From positions 31,553 through 95,552 of the forward strand of contig JALFSI010000037.1 of the NCBI GenBank assembly GCA_022779365.1: a stretch of 64,000 nucleotides of DNA. Direction: 5' to 3'. Position 1 is the stretch's first letter. The number at the start of each line of letters is the position of its first letter. The notes under the pieces are model-generated. The model did no database searches. It saw only the letters and a program-made list of their open reading frames with translations, and was not told the DNA's origin. The translations under genes and the position numbers were made by a program. Shown piece after piece: positions 32,371-40,603 of this stretch. Source of the stretch: CAG-170 sp022779365 (GTDB lineage: Bacteria; Bacillota; Clostridia; Oscillospirales; Oscillospiraceae).

Positions 32371-33072
32371 TTACACACATTCGTAGCCGCAGAAGCGGAT
32401 CGCGGCGCGCGCGAGCTCCGCCGTGGGGTCGATGAACGGTCCGGGGTGCGGCAGGGTGTCCACCAGCAGCGGCAGCTCCGTACAGCCGAGGATGAAATAG
32501 TCCGCTCCACGCGCACAAAGTCCTTCCAGCAGCGACGCCCACGCCTGCGCTTCTGGCGCGAGCGGGCGATTTGCCTTCACAACGTCGTAGATCAGACGCA
32601 TCAGCTCGTCCTGCTCCGCCTCGTCCGGCGTAAGGGCGGGCACGCCCTGCGCCGCCAGCGCGTCGTGATACAGGCGCGTTTTCAGCGTGCCCCTTGTGCC
32701 GAGAATGGCGGCGGTCTTGCCGGGATAGGCGGCGGCGCAGGCTTTGGCGGTCGCCTCCAGCATACTGATAAAAGGGATGCCGGTCAGCGCCTGCAGGCGG
32801 GGGAGGAAATAATGAGCCGTGTTGCAGGGCATGATGATGCAGTCCGCCCCGCATTTTTCCAGCGAGCGCAGCGCGTGCGTCATCTCCGGCACGGGGTCGG
32901 CGCCGCCGGAGAGGATCGCCGCCGTGCGGTCGGGGATGGCGGGGTTGGAGTCGATGAACACGCGGATATGGTCCGCGTCGCACGCCGCGCGCGTGTGCAG
33001 CGTGATCTTGCGCAGCAGGTCCGCGGTAGCCAAAGGACCCATGCCGCCGAGAATGCCGATGGATTTTTTCAT
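32371..33072 (-). CDS. Aspartate/glutamate racemase family protein
   Basis: A 233-aa protein of the YgeA/aspartate racemase group. SIGILGGMGPLATADLL is at the start, the first catalytic Cys lies in IIMPCNTAHYF (about 83) and the second in FILGCTELPLL (about 196), with IDSNPAIPDRT binding substrate carboxylate. The Cys pair allows two-base racemisation of aspartate or glutamate, or of a broader range of amino acids. The ATG at 33072 follows AAGGAGG by 6 nt. D-Asp or D-Glu production for the cell wall, or D-amino-acid catabolism together with the neighbouring transporter, are both possible. Confidence 0.88.
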   Translation of the reverse strand: MKKSIGILGGMGPLATADLLRKITLHTRAACDADHIRVFIDSNPAIPDRTAAILSGGADPVPEMTHALRSLEKCGADCIIMPCNTAHYFLPRLQALTGIPFISMLEATAKACAAAYPGKTAAILGTRGTLKTRLYHDALAAQGVPALTPDEAEQDELMRLIYDVVKANRPLAPEAQAWASLLEGLCARGADYFILGCTELPLLVDTLPHPGPFIDPTAELARAAIRFCGYECV

Positions 33073-33106
33073 ATGCGACCTCCTTGTTTTTTGATTGCGT
33101 CATAGC

Positions 33107-33332
33107 TTAGCCGCAACGTAGGGGAGGGGCTCGCCCCGCCCGCTGTTTTTTGGGACAGCGCTGATTTGCAGAAGCTCCTTGGCTCTCCCGCTGGGAGAGC
33201 TGTCAGCGAAGCTGACTGAGAGGGCTCGTACCCTCTCCGTCCACGCGGCGCTCGGACACCTCTCCCAAAGGGAGAGGCAAGGCTGCACGCTGAACCGGCA
33301 GATTTGCAAAAGACCAAGGCTTCCACTCATGG
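33107..33332. repeat. Composite repeat: GTAGGGG family remnant plus GGGAGAGCTGTC family
   Basis: Left part: AACGTAGGGGAGGGGC with GGGGCTCGCCCC (33112-33140), a decayed copy of the GTAGGGG palindrome. Right part: TTGGCTCTCCC-GCT-GGGAGAGC, GTCAGCGAAGCTGAC, then an opposite-facing set, CCCTCTCC..CGGACACCTCTCCC-AAA-GGGAGAGG. TGATTTGCAGAAG (near 33163) and AGATTTGCAAAAG (near 33300) flank it as direct repeats. The same composite occurs at 49565-49830. Nothing coding is seen between the racemase and TSUP genes. Confidence 0.75.
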
Positions 33333-33346
33333 AAAAGCCTTTTGCA

Positions 33347-34123
33347 TCAGCTCCCGGCCACGAGCTGCTGCACGACCTTGACCGCCAGCAGGATGAGGAC
33401 GATGATGACGGTGGGCTTTACGATCTTCGAGCCGTTTTTGATCGCCAGCCCCGCGCCGAGGAAGTGACCCAGCAGGCTCGTGACCGCGCCGATGAGACCG
33501 AGCGCGAGGAACACCTGCCCGCTGCGAAGGGACGTGACGAACGCGCCGACGTTCGACGCGAAATTCACGAGCTTCACATTGCCGCCCGCCGTGCGCACGT
33601 CCATTTTGGCGAGGTTGCAGTAGATGAGCAGCAAAAATGTGCCCGTGCCCGGACCGTAAAAGCCGTCATACGCGCCCACGATGAGCGAGGCGAGCAGGAC
33701 GATGAGGGCCTGCCTTCTGCGTGAGATCTCCCCCGCCGTCTCCGGGAACGTGCGCTGCCGCAGCACGACGAACGCCACCACCGGCAGCACGAGCAGCAGC
33801 AGATATTGCAGATACGCCTCCGGGATCATGAGCTGCAGGCTCGTGCCGAAATGCGAGCCGATGAGCGCCAGCCCGACCGATGGCAGGGCAAGCACCCAGT
33901 CAACATAGCCGTTTTTGACGAACCGCGCCGCGGACGCGATCGTGCCGATGCCTGCCGAGACCTTGTTCGTGCCCAGCGCCATATGCGCCGGCAGCCCGGC
34001 GATGAGATACGTCGGGATGGAGATGATGCCGCCGCCGCCCGCGATGGCGTCCATAAACGACGCGAGGAACACGCCCACCGCCACGATCAGCGCCATCTGC
34101 CAGGTCAGGCTTTCGATGCCCAT
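33347..34123 (-). CDS. TSUP family transporter (TauE/SafE-type)
   Basis: A 258-aa membrane protein with about eight hydrophobic helices and the two family repeats: FMDAIAGGGGIISIPTYL at the start of the first and YDGFYGPGTGTFLLL at the start of the second. TSUP proteins move sulfite, sulfoacetate or other organosulfur anions; the specific substrate is open. The ATG at 34123 lies inside the 3' end of the HAD gene (19-nt overlap in another frame), with GGAGAG 8 nt upstream in that gene. Translational coupling to the HAD gene is likely. Confidence 0.87.
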   Translation of the reverse strand: MGIESLTWQMALIVAVGVFLASFMDAIAGGGGIISIPTYLIAGLPAHMALGTNKVSAGIGTIASAARFVKNGYVDWVLALPSVGLALIGSHFGTSLQLMIPEAYLQYLLLLVLPVVAFVVLRQRTFPETAGEISRRRQALIVLLASLIVGAYDGFYGPGTGTFLLLIYCNLAKMDVRTAGGNVKLVNFASNVGAFVTSLRSGQVFLALGLIGAVTSLLGHFLGAGLAIKNGSKIVKPTVIIVLILLAVKVVQQLVAGS

Positions 34124-34950
34124 TCATCAAACTCTCCTTCCGCGATGCGGTTTAAAATCTCCGCCATGCCGCCGTGCTCGTTGTCGGCGACGATGACGTC
34201 CGCCGCCGCGCGCACCGCGTCAGACGCATTTCCCATGGCGACGGACAGCCCCGCGCAGCGGAGCATCGGCAGGTCGTTGCTGCTGTCGCCCACGGCGGCG
34301 ACCTCCGCCGCCGTAAAGCCCAGAAGCGCGGCAAGCTGCGTCAGCCCGACGCCCTTGTCAACGCCGGGGCGCATGATCTCAAAATCGTTGAAGCCTGCGT
34401 CGGTGATGTAATACGGAAGCTGCGCAACACGCGCATACGCCGTATCACGCTCGGACTTGTCGAGGAACGAGACGTAGAATTTTTCAACAGGACCGTCGTA
34501 GCGGGCGACAAACCCGTCCAGATCGTCTTCGATAACGTGCGTGCGCACGAACATCTCGCGGATGGGCGCGGTGGTGTAGGGCATGAAGCGCTCGACCTGC
34601 GCCCGGCTGTTGTGTACCACGCCGTCTGCGATGAAGCTGATGCAGCAGTCGTACTCGCGCACGATGGCATACAGCGCGCGCGCCTCCTCCGCCGTGAGGG
34701 CGTTTTGCGCAAGGACGGTGTGATTTTTCAGATCGAGGATATTCGCGCCCGTGCAGAACGAGCCGTAGCGCATCGCGGGGAGCTGCGGGAACAGGTCGCG
34801 GCACTCCGCAGCGGCGCGCCCGGTGCAGAAGCAAAATTCCATGCCCGCCGCCTGCACGCGCTCGACTGCTTTGCGCGTCTCGGCGGGGATGACCTGCGAG
34901 CGCGGCAGCAGCGTGCCGTCCAGATCGACGGCGATCAGGCGAATTGCCAT
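34105..34950 (-). CDS. Cof-type HAD-IIB phosphatase
   Basis: A 281-aa HAD hydrolase. Motif I AVDLDGTLLPR has the nucleophile Asp near residue 9; motif II is FCFCTGRA; the large type-IIB cap covers about 90-190; motif III is Lys in GVDKGVGL; motif IV is VGDSSNDLPML. Family members dephosphorylate sugar phosphates or nucleotides with loose specificity. ATG at 34950. It overlaps the TSUP gene by 19 nt in a two-gene unit driven by the promoter at 34985-35013. Confidence 0.9.
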   Translation of the reverse strand: MAIRLIAVDLDGTLLPRSQVIPAETRKAVERVQAAGMEFCFCTGRAAAECRDLFPQLPAMRYGSFCTGANILDLKNHTVLAQNALTAEEARALYAIVREYDCCISFIADGVVHNSRAQVERFMPYTTAPIREMFVRTHVIEDDLDGFVARYDGPVEKFYVSFLDKSERDTAYARVAQLPYYITDAGFNDFEIMRPGVDKGVGLTQLAALLGFTAAEVAAVGDSSNDLPMLRCAGLSVAMGNASDAVRAAADVIVADNEHGGMAEILNRIAEGEFDEWASKA

Positions 34951-34984
34951 AGTGTAGATCAGCCTTTCTAAAGGGGTTTTTCCT

Positions 34985-35013
34985 ATTTTATCAGGGGCGT
35001 TTTATATTTGCAA
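34985..35013 (-). promoter_or_regulatory. Promoter of the HAD-TSUP unit
   Basis: On the minus strand TTGCAA (35008-35013), 17 nt, TAAAAT (34985-34990). The -35 directly touches the left end of the MITE-like element. Confidence 0.7.
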
Positions 35014-35285
35014 GCGTCAGTTGACAAGGACACGCGCGCTTGCGGGCGCGGCTGGAACGCCGCCTGCGGCGTTATCGTCCTTGACTTGCGCCAGCAAGCC
35101 TGCGTCCTCTGCCTTGCAGGCAACGCCCCAGCCGCGCCGGCAAGTCCTTCGGAGTTTTTCGCGGAGGATAAACGGCGGCTGGCAAGGCAGACGAGACAGG
35201 TGGGCTGACGCCCACCAACGAGGATAACGCAGCCAGACGGCGTTTTGCCCCGCGAAAAACCGCGTGTGCCCTTGTCAACTGACGC
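35014..35285. repeat. 272-bp MITE-like element with terminal inverted repeats
   Basis: GCGTCAGTTGACAAGG, A, CACGCG (35014-35036) is the inverse of CGCGTG, TG, CCCTTGTCAACTGACGC (35261-35285). The interior is also largely self-complementary: the AACGCCGCCTGCGGCGTTAT region near 35068 matches GATAACGCAGCCAGACGGCG near 35223 in reverse, and CTCTGCCTTGC (35108-35118) matches GCAAGGCAGA (near 35180). The whole unit therefore folds as one long imperfect hairpin. No ORF with a ribosome site lies inside. It sits between the HAD and secA promoters. No clear target duplication was found. Confidence 0.75.
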
Positions 35286-35331
35286 GATCCCTGCAAATTC
35301 ACAAATTCTTCTTTTTTTACAGGCATACTTA

Positions 35332-35340
35332 TGGTATAAT
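35332..35340 (+). promoter_or_regulatory. secA promoter (extended -10)
   Basis: TATAAT (35335-35340) preceded by TGG (35332-35334), an extended -10 form with a T-rich -35 region. It lies 55 nt before secA and 47 nt beyond the MITE-like element. Confidence 0.6.
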
Positions 35341-35394
35341 CTCACTTTAGTATACGACCGCGCCGGGCAGCCGGGGCGGGGGAGGGTTTTCAAT

Positions 35395-38154
35395 ATGGGA
35401 CTGTTTACAAAAATGTTCGGCACACGCTCGGAGCGCGAGGTCAAAAAGCTCACGCCGCAGGTGGACGCTGTGATGGCGCTGGAGGACGAGTATCGGAAGC
35501 TCACCGACGAGCAGCTCAAGGATAAAACGCGGCAGTTCAAGGAGCGGCTGGCAGGCGGCGAGACGCTGGACGAGCTGCTGCCGGAGGCATTCGCCACCGT
35601 CCGCGAGGCAGCCGACCGCGTGCTGGGGATGCGTCCGTACCGCGTGCAGGTCATCGGCGGCATCATCCTGCATCAGGGGCGCATCGCCGAAATGAAGACC
35701 GGCGAAGGCAAAACGCTCGTGGCGATCCTGCCGGCGTATCTCAACGCGCTGACAGGCAAGGGCGTGCACATCGTCACCGTCAACGACTACCTCGCCAAGC
35801 GCGACTCGGAGTGGATGGGCAAGGTCTATCGCTTCCTGGGGCTGTCGGTGGGACTGATTATCCATGATCTGCTGCCCGAGCAGCGCCGCGCGGCGTATGC
35901 CGCCGACGTGACCTACGGCACGAACAACGAGCTGGGCTTTGACTACCTGCGCGACAATATGGCGATCTACAAGCAGGAGATGGTCCAGCGCGAGCATAAT
36001 TTTGTCATCGTGGACGAGGTGGACTCCATCCTCATCGACGAGGCGCGCACGCCGCTCATCATCTCCGGCAAGGGCGAGGAATCGTCGAAGCTCTACGAAA
36101 TGGCGGACTATTTCGTCTCGCGGCTGAAAAAGCAGGTGTTCGCCAGCACCGACGATAAGGAATTGCAGGATCAGTACGACTGCGACTACATCGTGGTGGA
36201 AAAGGAGCGCACCGTGTCGCTCACGCAGAACGGCATCCGCAAGGCGGAGGAGTTTTTCCATGTGGAAAACCTCGCCGACGCCGAAAACGCCACGCTTTCG
36301 CACCACATCAATCAGGCGATGAAGGCGCGCGGGCTCATGAAGCGCGATATTGACTACGTCGTCAAGGACGGTCAGGTCATCATCGTGGACGAGTTCACGG
36401 GTCGCCTGATGTACGGCAGACGCTACAACGAGGGTCTGCATCAGGCAATTGAAGCCAAAGAGGACGTGCAGGTCGCCAGCGAAAACAAGACGCTCGCCAC
36501 CATCACGTTCCAGAATTTCTTTAGACTTTACGCCAAGCTCTCCGGCATGACCGGCACCGCGCTCACGGAGGAAGAAGAGTTCTCCGGCATTTACGATCTG
36601 GACGTTGTGGAGATCCCCACGAACCGCCCCGTCATCCGAAAGGACGACCCGGACGTGGTGTATAAGACCGAGGCGGCGAAATTCCGCGCCGTTATCCGGC
36701 AGGTGCGCGAGTGCCATGACCGCGAGCAGCCCGTGCTGGTGGGCACGATCTCCATTGAAAAATCGGAGCTGCTGTCGCAGATGCTCAAAAAAGAGGGCAT
36801 CGCACACAATGTCCTCAACGCCAAGCACCATGAAAAGGAAGCCGAGATCATCGCGCAGGCGGGTCATCTCGGCGCGGTGACGATCGCCACGAACATGGCG
36901 GGACGCGGCACGGACATCATGCTCGGCGGCAACGCCGAATTTATGGCGAAAAACGACCTGCGCCGGCAGGGTATGGCGGAGGAGCTGATCGTGGAGTCGA
37001 ACTCGTTTGCCGAGACCGACGATCCCGACATCCTCACCGCCCGTGCGGCATACACCGAAGCCTACGCCCGCTACAAAAAAGAGGTGGATGCGCAGGCGGA
37101 GCGGGTGCGCGCGGCAGGGGGCTTATTCATCGTGGGTACGGAGCGGCACGAGTCGCGCCGGATCGACAATCAGCTCCGCGGGCGCGCCGGACGTCAGGGC
37201 GACCCCGGTGAGACGCGCTTTTTCCTCTCGCTTCAGGATGACGTCATGCGGCTGTTCGGCTCGGAGCGGGTGCAGAACATGATGGAGGCGCTCGGCATCG
37301 ACGAGGACACGCCCATCGACGCAAAAATTCTCTCCGGCGCGATCGAAAACGCGCAGAAGACCGTGGAGAGCCGCAACTATCAGGCGCGTAAGAGCGTGCT
37401 GGAATACGACGACGTGATGAACGTCCAGCGGAAGATCATCTACGAGCAGCGCCGTCAGGTGCTTGACGGCGAGGATCTGCGCGGGAATATCCAGTCGATG
37501 GTGCACTTTGTGGCGGACTCGGCGCTGCACGCCGCCTTCGGCGAGCAGCATCATCTGGACAGCGAGCAGTTCAGCAGCCTCGTGCACCAGTTTGAGGGCG
37601 TGTACTTCCCGCAGGGCGCGTGGGTCGAGTCGGAGGAAGCGCTGCGCTCGCTCACGCGCGAGGCGGCGGAGGAAAAGCTGCTGGCGCTGCTCCAGCGCAG
37701 CTATGAAAAGCGCGAGGAGCAGTACGGCGAGGCGGTCATGCGCGAGGTCGAGCGGATCATTACGCTGCGCGTGGTGGACGAGTACTGGATGGATCACATC
37801 GACGCGATGGACGACCTGCGGCAGGGTATCCGCCTGCGCGCCTACGCCCAGACCGACCCGGTGGTGGAGTATAAGCGCGAGGGCTTCGCGATGTTCGAGG
37901 CGATGACGAATGCGATCAAAGAAGAGATCGTCAAGCGCCTGTACACCTTCCGCCTGAAAACGAACGAGGAGGTCAAGCGCCAGCGCGTTGCAAGGATCAC
38001 GGGCGAGGGAGGCGGCGGCGACAAGACCGTGCGCCGTCAGCCGGTGGTCAAAAAGATCAAGGTCGGTCCGAATGACCCGTGTCCGTGCGGCAGCGGCAAG
38101 AAGTACAAAAAGTGCTGCCGCGATAAGGACCTCGCGGCGGGCAAGACGCAATAA
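35395..38154 (+). CDS. secA: Preprotein translocase ATPase SecA
   Basis: A 919-aa motor that pushes unfolded preproteins through SecYEG. Walker A is MKTGEGKT (100-107), then VTVNDYLAKRDSEWMG, the DEVD box in FVIVDEVDSILIDEARTPLIISG, the preprotein cross-linking domain, ATNMAGRGTDIMLGG and QLRGRAGRQGDPG in the second motor domain. The C-terminus has the zinc-binding tail CPCGSGKKYKKCC used for SecB/lipid contact. The true start is ATG 35395 behind GGGGGAGGG; in-frame upstream codons read into the MITE-like element and are not conserved. Full length. Confidence 0.97.
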   Translation: MGLFTKMFGTRSEREVKKLTPQVDAVMALEDEYRKLTDEQLKDKTRQFKERLAGGETLDELLPEAFATVREAADRVLGMRPYRVQVIGGIILHQGRIAEMKTGEGKTLVAILPAYLNALTGKGVHIVTVNDYLAKRDSEWMGKVYRFLGLSVGLIIHDLLPEQRRAAYAADVTYGTNNELGFDYLRDNMAIYKQEMVQREHNFVIVDEVDSILIDEARTPLIISGKGEESSKLYEMADYFVSRLKKQVFASTDDKELQDQYDCDYIVVEKERTVSLTQNGIRKAEEFFHVENLADAENATLSHHINQAMKARGLMKRDIDYVVKDGQVIIVDEFTGRLMYGRRYNEGLHQAIEAKEDVQVASENKTLATITFQNFFRLYAKLSGMTGTALTEEEEFSGIYDLDVVEIPTNRPVIRKDDPDVVYKTEAAKFRAVIRQVRECHDREQPVLVGTISIEKSELLSQMLKKEGIAHNVLNAKHHEKEAEIIAQAGHLGAVTIATNMAGRGTDIMLGGNAEFMAKNDLRRQGMAEELIVESNSFAETDDPDILTARAAYTEAYARYKKEVDAQAERVRAAGGLFIVGTERHESRRIDNQLRGRAGRQGDPGETRFFLSLQDDVMRLFGSERVQNMMEALGIDEDTPIDAKILSGAIENAQKTVESRNYQARKSVLEYDDVMNVQRKIIYEQRRQVLDGEDLRGNIQSMVHFVADSALHAAFGEQHHLDSEQFSSLVHQFEGVYFPQGAWVESEEALRSLTREAAEEKLLALLQRSYEKREEQYGEAVMREVERIITLRVVDEYWMDHIDAMDDLRQGIRLRAYAQTDPVVEYKREGFAMFEAMTNAIKEEIVKRLYTFRLKTNEEVKRQRVARITGEGGGGDKTVRRQPVVKKIKVGPNDPCPCGSGKKYKKCCRDKDLAAGKTQ

Positions 38155-38179
38155 AACGACTGAATAAAAAGGAGCCGCC

Positions 38180-38974
38180 ATGTTTCACGTTGTGCGCCGG
38201 GATGCGCTGGAATATCTGACTGCCGACGCGCTTGCGGGAAGCGTCCACTGCTTTTCCACGCGCTTTGGCGGCGTGAGCGAGGGCATGCTTGCGAGTTTGA
38301 ACCTCGGCACGCACCGGGGAGACAGCCCCGAAAATGTGCGCGAAAACTATGAGATCCTGGGAAAAGCCGTCGGCTTTTTGCCGGAGCAGACCGTCTTTAC
38401 CAAGCAGCAGCACACCGCGATCGTCGCACCCGCGACGCGCGCGGACTGCGGCACGGGGCTGCTGCGCGAGCGCGAGGACGTGTGCGACGCACTGGTGACG
38501 AACGAGCCGGGCGCGGCGCTCGTGTGCTTCGCCGCCGACTGCACGCCCGTGCTGCTCTATGACCCCGCGGCGCGCGCCGTGGGCGCGGCGCATTCCGGCT
38601 GGCGCGGCACGGCGCAGGGCATCGCCGCCCGCACGGTAGAGCAAATGCAGCACCTGTACGGCTGCAAGCCGGAAAATATTCGCGCGGCGATCGGTCCGTC
38701 CATCGGGCAGTGCTGCTTTGAGACGGACGGGGATGTGCCGGAGGCAATGCGCGCCGCGCTCGGCGCGGCGGCAGAACCTTTTATCGAGCGCCGTGGCGAA
38801 AAGTTTTTTGTAGATAATAAAGGTCTGTGCGCGCTGTGGCTGAAAAACTGCGGCGTTGCGCAGATCGACGTGAGCTGTGACTGCACCAAATGCCAGCCGC
38901 AGCGCTTCTGGTCACACCGCGTGACCGGCGGCGCGCGCGGCTCGCTCGCGGCGGTCATTATGCTGAGGGAATGA
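38180..38974 (+). CDS. pgeF: Multicopper-oxidase-like laccase domain protein (PgeF/YfiH family)
   Basis: A 264-aa protein of the YfiH/LACC1 family, now known to act as a purine nucleoside phosphorylase/adenosine deaminase-type enzyme and linked to peptidoglycan editing. Family residues: STRFGGVSEG, LNLGTHRGD, KQQHTAIV, DALVTNEPG, AADCTPVLLYD and AAHSGWRGT, the His/Cys zinc site, then IGPSIGQCCFE. It starts 25 nt after secA with GGAG. It is followed at 4 nt by a lipoprotein gene. The enzyme assignment is by family. Confidence 0.9.
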   Translation: MFHVVRRDALEYLTADALAGSVHCFSTRFGGVSEGMLASLNLGTHRGDSPENVRENYEILGKAVGFLPEQTVFTKQQHTAIVAPATRADCGTGLLREREDVCDALVTNEPGAALVCFAADCTPVLLYDPAARAVGAAHSGWRGTAQGIAARTVEQMQHLYGCKPENIRAAIGPSIGQCCFETDGDVPEAMRAALGAAAEPFIERRGEKFFVDNKGLCALWLKNCGVAQIDVSCDCTKCQPQRFWSHRVTGGARGSLAAVIMLRE

Positions 38975-38978
38975 TCCT

Positions 38979-40601
38979 ATGAGAAAACGAATCATCGCGC
39001 TGCTGCTGTTGGCGGCGCTGCTGGCGGCGCTCTGCGGCTGTACCGCCGAGCGGATGCAGTCCGTGCGCGAGCTGTTCGGCATCAGCGAACAGGCGGCGGA
39101 GGAGGATACGTCCGCCGAGGACGAGACCGCGCAGCCGTCGGCGCAGACCGCGCCCGTGAGCGCGGCGGAGGACGTGCAGAGCGCGTTCGGTCTGGGCTAC
39201 CAGATGCAGTTCGGGCTGCACCCGTATGCCTGCACGAGCCTGAATAACCGCGCGATTTTGTCGTTCCTCTATGAGAGCCTGTTCGTGGTGGACGGCAGCT
39301 TCCGCGCACAGGGCGTGCTGGCGGAGAGCTGGAGCGTGTCGGATGACGGCATGACCACCACCATCACGCTCCGCTCCGGCGTCAAGTTCCATAACGGCAG
39401 GACACTGCGCGCGCAGGACGCGGTCTATTCACTGAAAAGCGCCATGGGCAGCGCCTATTACGGCGACCGGCTGCGAAACGTGACCTCCATCACGGCGAGC
39501 GACACGCGCACGCTCGTGCTCACGACGCTCGTGAGCTATGAGTGCCTGCCGCTGCTGCTGGATATTCCCATCATCCCTGAAAATACGGCGGACAGCGCCG
39601 TCCCGCCCGGGACAGGACCGTATGAGTATACCTCCGCCGCGCGCCTGTCGCGCTTTTCGGACTGGTGGCAGGACACGGCGCTGACCGACGCACCGTATAT
39701 CACGCTCCATGCCGCCGAGACGAGCGTGGACGTGCGCGATCAGTTTGAGTACGCCAACGTGAACCTCGTGCTGACCGACCCCAATTCCACCGCCTACGCC
39801 AGCTTCCACAACGACTACGAGCTCTGGACGGCGAACACCACGGTCATGCAGTACATCGGCTACAATATCACCAACAAGGTCTTTTCCAACTACGGACTGC
39901 GTTCGTCGATCACTTACGCCATCGACCGCGAGACGATCGTCACGGAGCTGGCGGGGGGCTTCGCCCTGCCCGCGACGCTGCCGGCATCGCCGCTCGCGGA
40001 GCAGTATGACGTGCGGCTGGCGAACAGCTTTGACTACAGCCAGTCGGACTTCGAGGCGCATATGGAGAGCGCCAGCGTGGAGGATATGGACGGCGACGGC
40101 GTGCTCGATCTGTATGTCGCGTCGCTGGGCTACGCCATCCCCGTGGAGGGGACGATGATCGTCTGCGCGGGCAGCTATCAGCGCGTGCAGACCGCGCAGC
40201 GCATCGTGGACGCGCTCAACTCCCGCGGCTTTAAGCTCACGCTTCAGACGCTCGACGAGGCAGAGTACCGCTCGGCGCTGCAAAACGGCAATTTTGACCT
40301 CTATTTCGGCGAGGTGCGCCTGTCTGCCAATTTTGACCTCACGCCGTTTTTCTCGATCTACGGTTCGCTCAATTTCGGCGGGCTGGCGGACTCGACGATG
40401 CTGAACCTCTGCGAGCTGGCGCTGACGAACAACGGCAACGCCTACAGCCTGCACAAGCGCGTTTGCGAGCGCGGCTACATCACGCCCGTGCTCTTTAAGG
40501 TGGACGCGCTGTACACAACGCGCGGCATGGTGGCAGACCCCACGCAGTACCTCGACTGGTACATCCCGCCGATCGCGTCCGGCGAAGAAACGGAGGGCTG
40601 A
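38979..40601 (+). CDS. Oligopeptide-type ABC substrate-binding lipoprotein (orphan)
   Basis: A 540-aa SBP_bac_5 family protein. The lipoprotein signal ends LAALCGC (Cys20); an acidic Ala/Glu linker follows; then the solute-binding fold with SVSDDGMTTTITLRSGVKFHNG, AQDAVYSLKSA, PPGTGPYEYTS, YIGYNITNKVFSN and RSSITYAIDRETIV. Such proteins bind peptides, nickel or signalling ligands outside the membrane. No permease or ATPase genes are nearby, so it either docks on a distant ABC system or works alone. It lies between pgeF and a CapA-like gene with 2-4 nt gaps, so all three are likely cotranscribed. Confidence 0.88.
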   Translation: MRKRIIALLLLAALLAALCGCTAERMQSVRELFGISEQAAEEDTSAEDETAQPSAQTAPVSAAEDVQSAFGLGYQMQFGLHPYACTSLNNRAILSFLYESLFVVDGSFRAQGVLAESWSVSDDGMTTTITLRSGVKFHNGRTLRAQDAVYSLKSAMGSAYYGDRLRNVTSITASDTRTLVLTTLVSYECLPLLLDIPIIPENTADSAVPPGTGPYEYTSAARLSRFSDWWQDTALTDAPYITLHAAETSVDVRDQFEYANVNLVLTDPNSTAYASFHNDYELWTANTTVMQYIGYNITNKVFSNYGLRSSITYAIDRETIVTELAGGFALPATLPASPLAEQYDVRLANSFDYSQSDFEAHMESASVEDMDGDGVLDLYVASLGYAIPVEGTMIVCAGSYQRVQTAQRIVDALNSRGFKLTLQTLDEAEYRSALQNGNFDLYFGEVRLSANFDLTPFFSIYGSLNFGGLADSTMLNLCELALTNNGNAYSLHKRVCERGYITPVLFKVDALYTTRGMVADPTQYLDWYIPPIASGEETEG

Positions 40602-40603
40602 CC

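Noticed and set aside
30921..32435. A 504-codon plus-strand frame over the dicarboxylate symporter
   Set aside because: Asp/His/Gly-rich shadow of a minus-strand transporter with all family motifs.
35245..35394. N-terminal extension of SecA starting within the MITE-like element
   Set aside because: The extra 50 residues cover the promoter and TIR, and the strong GGGGGAGGG site with MGLFTKMFG at 35395 fits the family start.
34981..35394. tRNA or known ncRNA gene in the HAD-secA gap
   Set aside because: The base pairing is that of one long terminal-inverted-repeat unit; no cloverleaf, CCA end or known ncRNA core was found.
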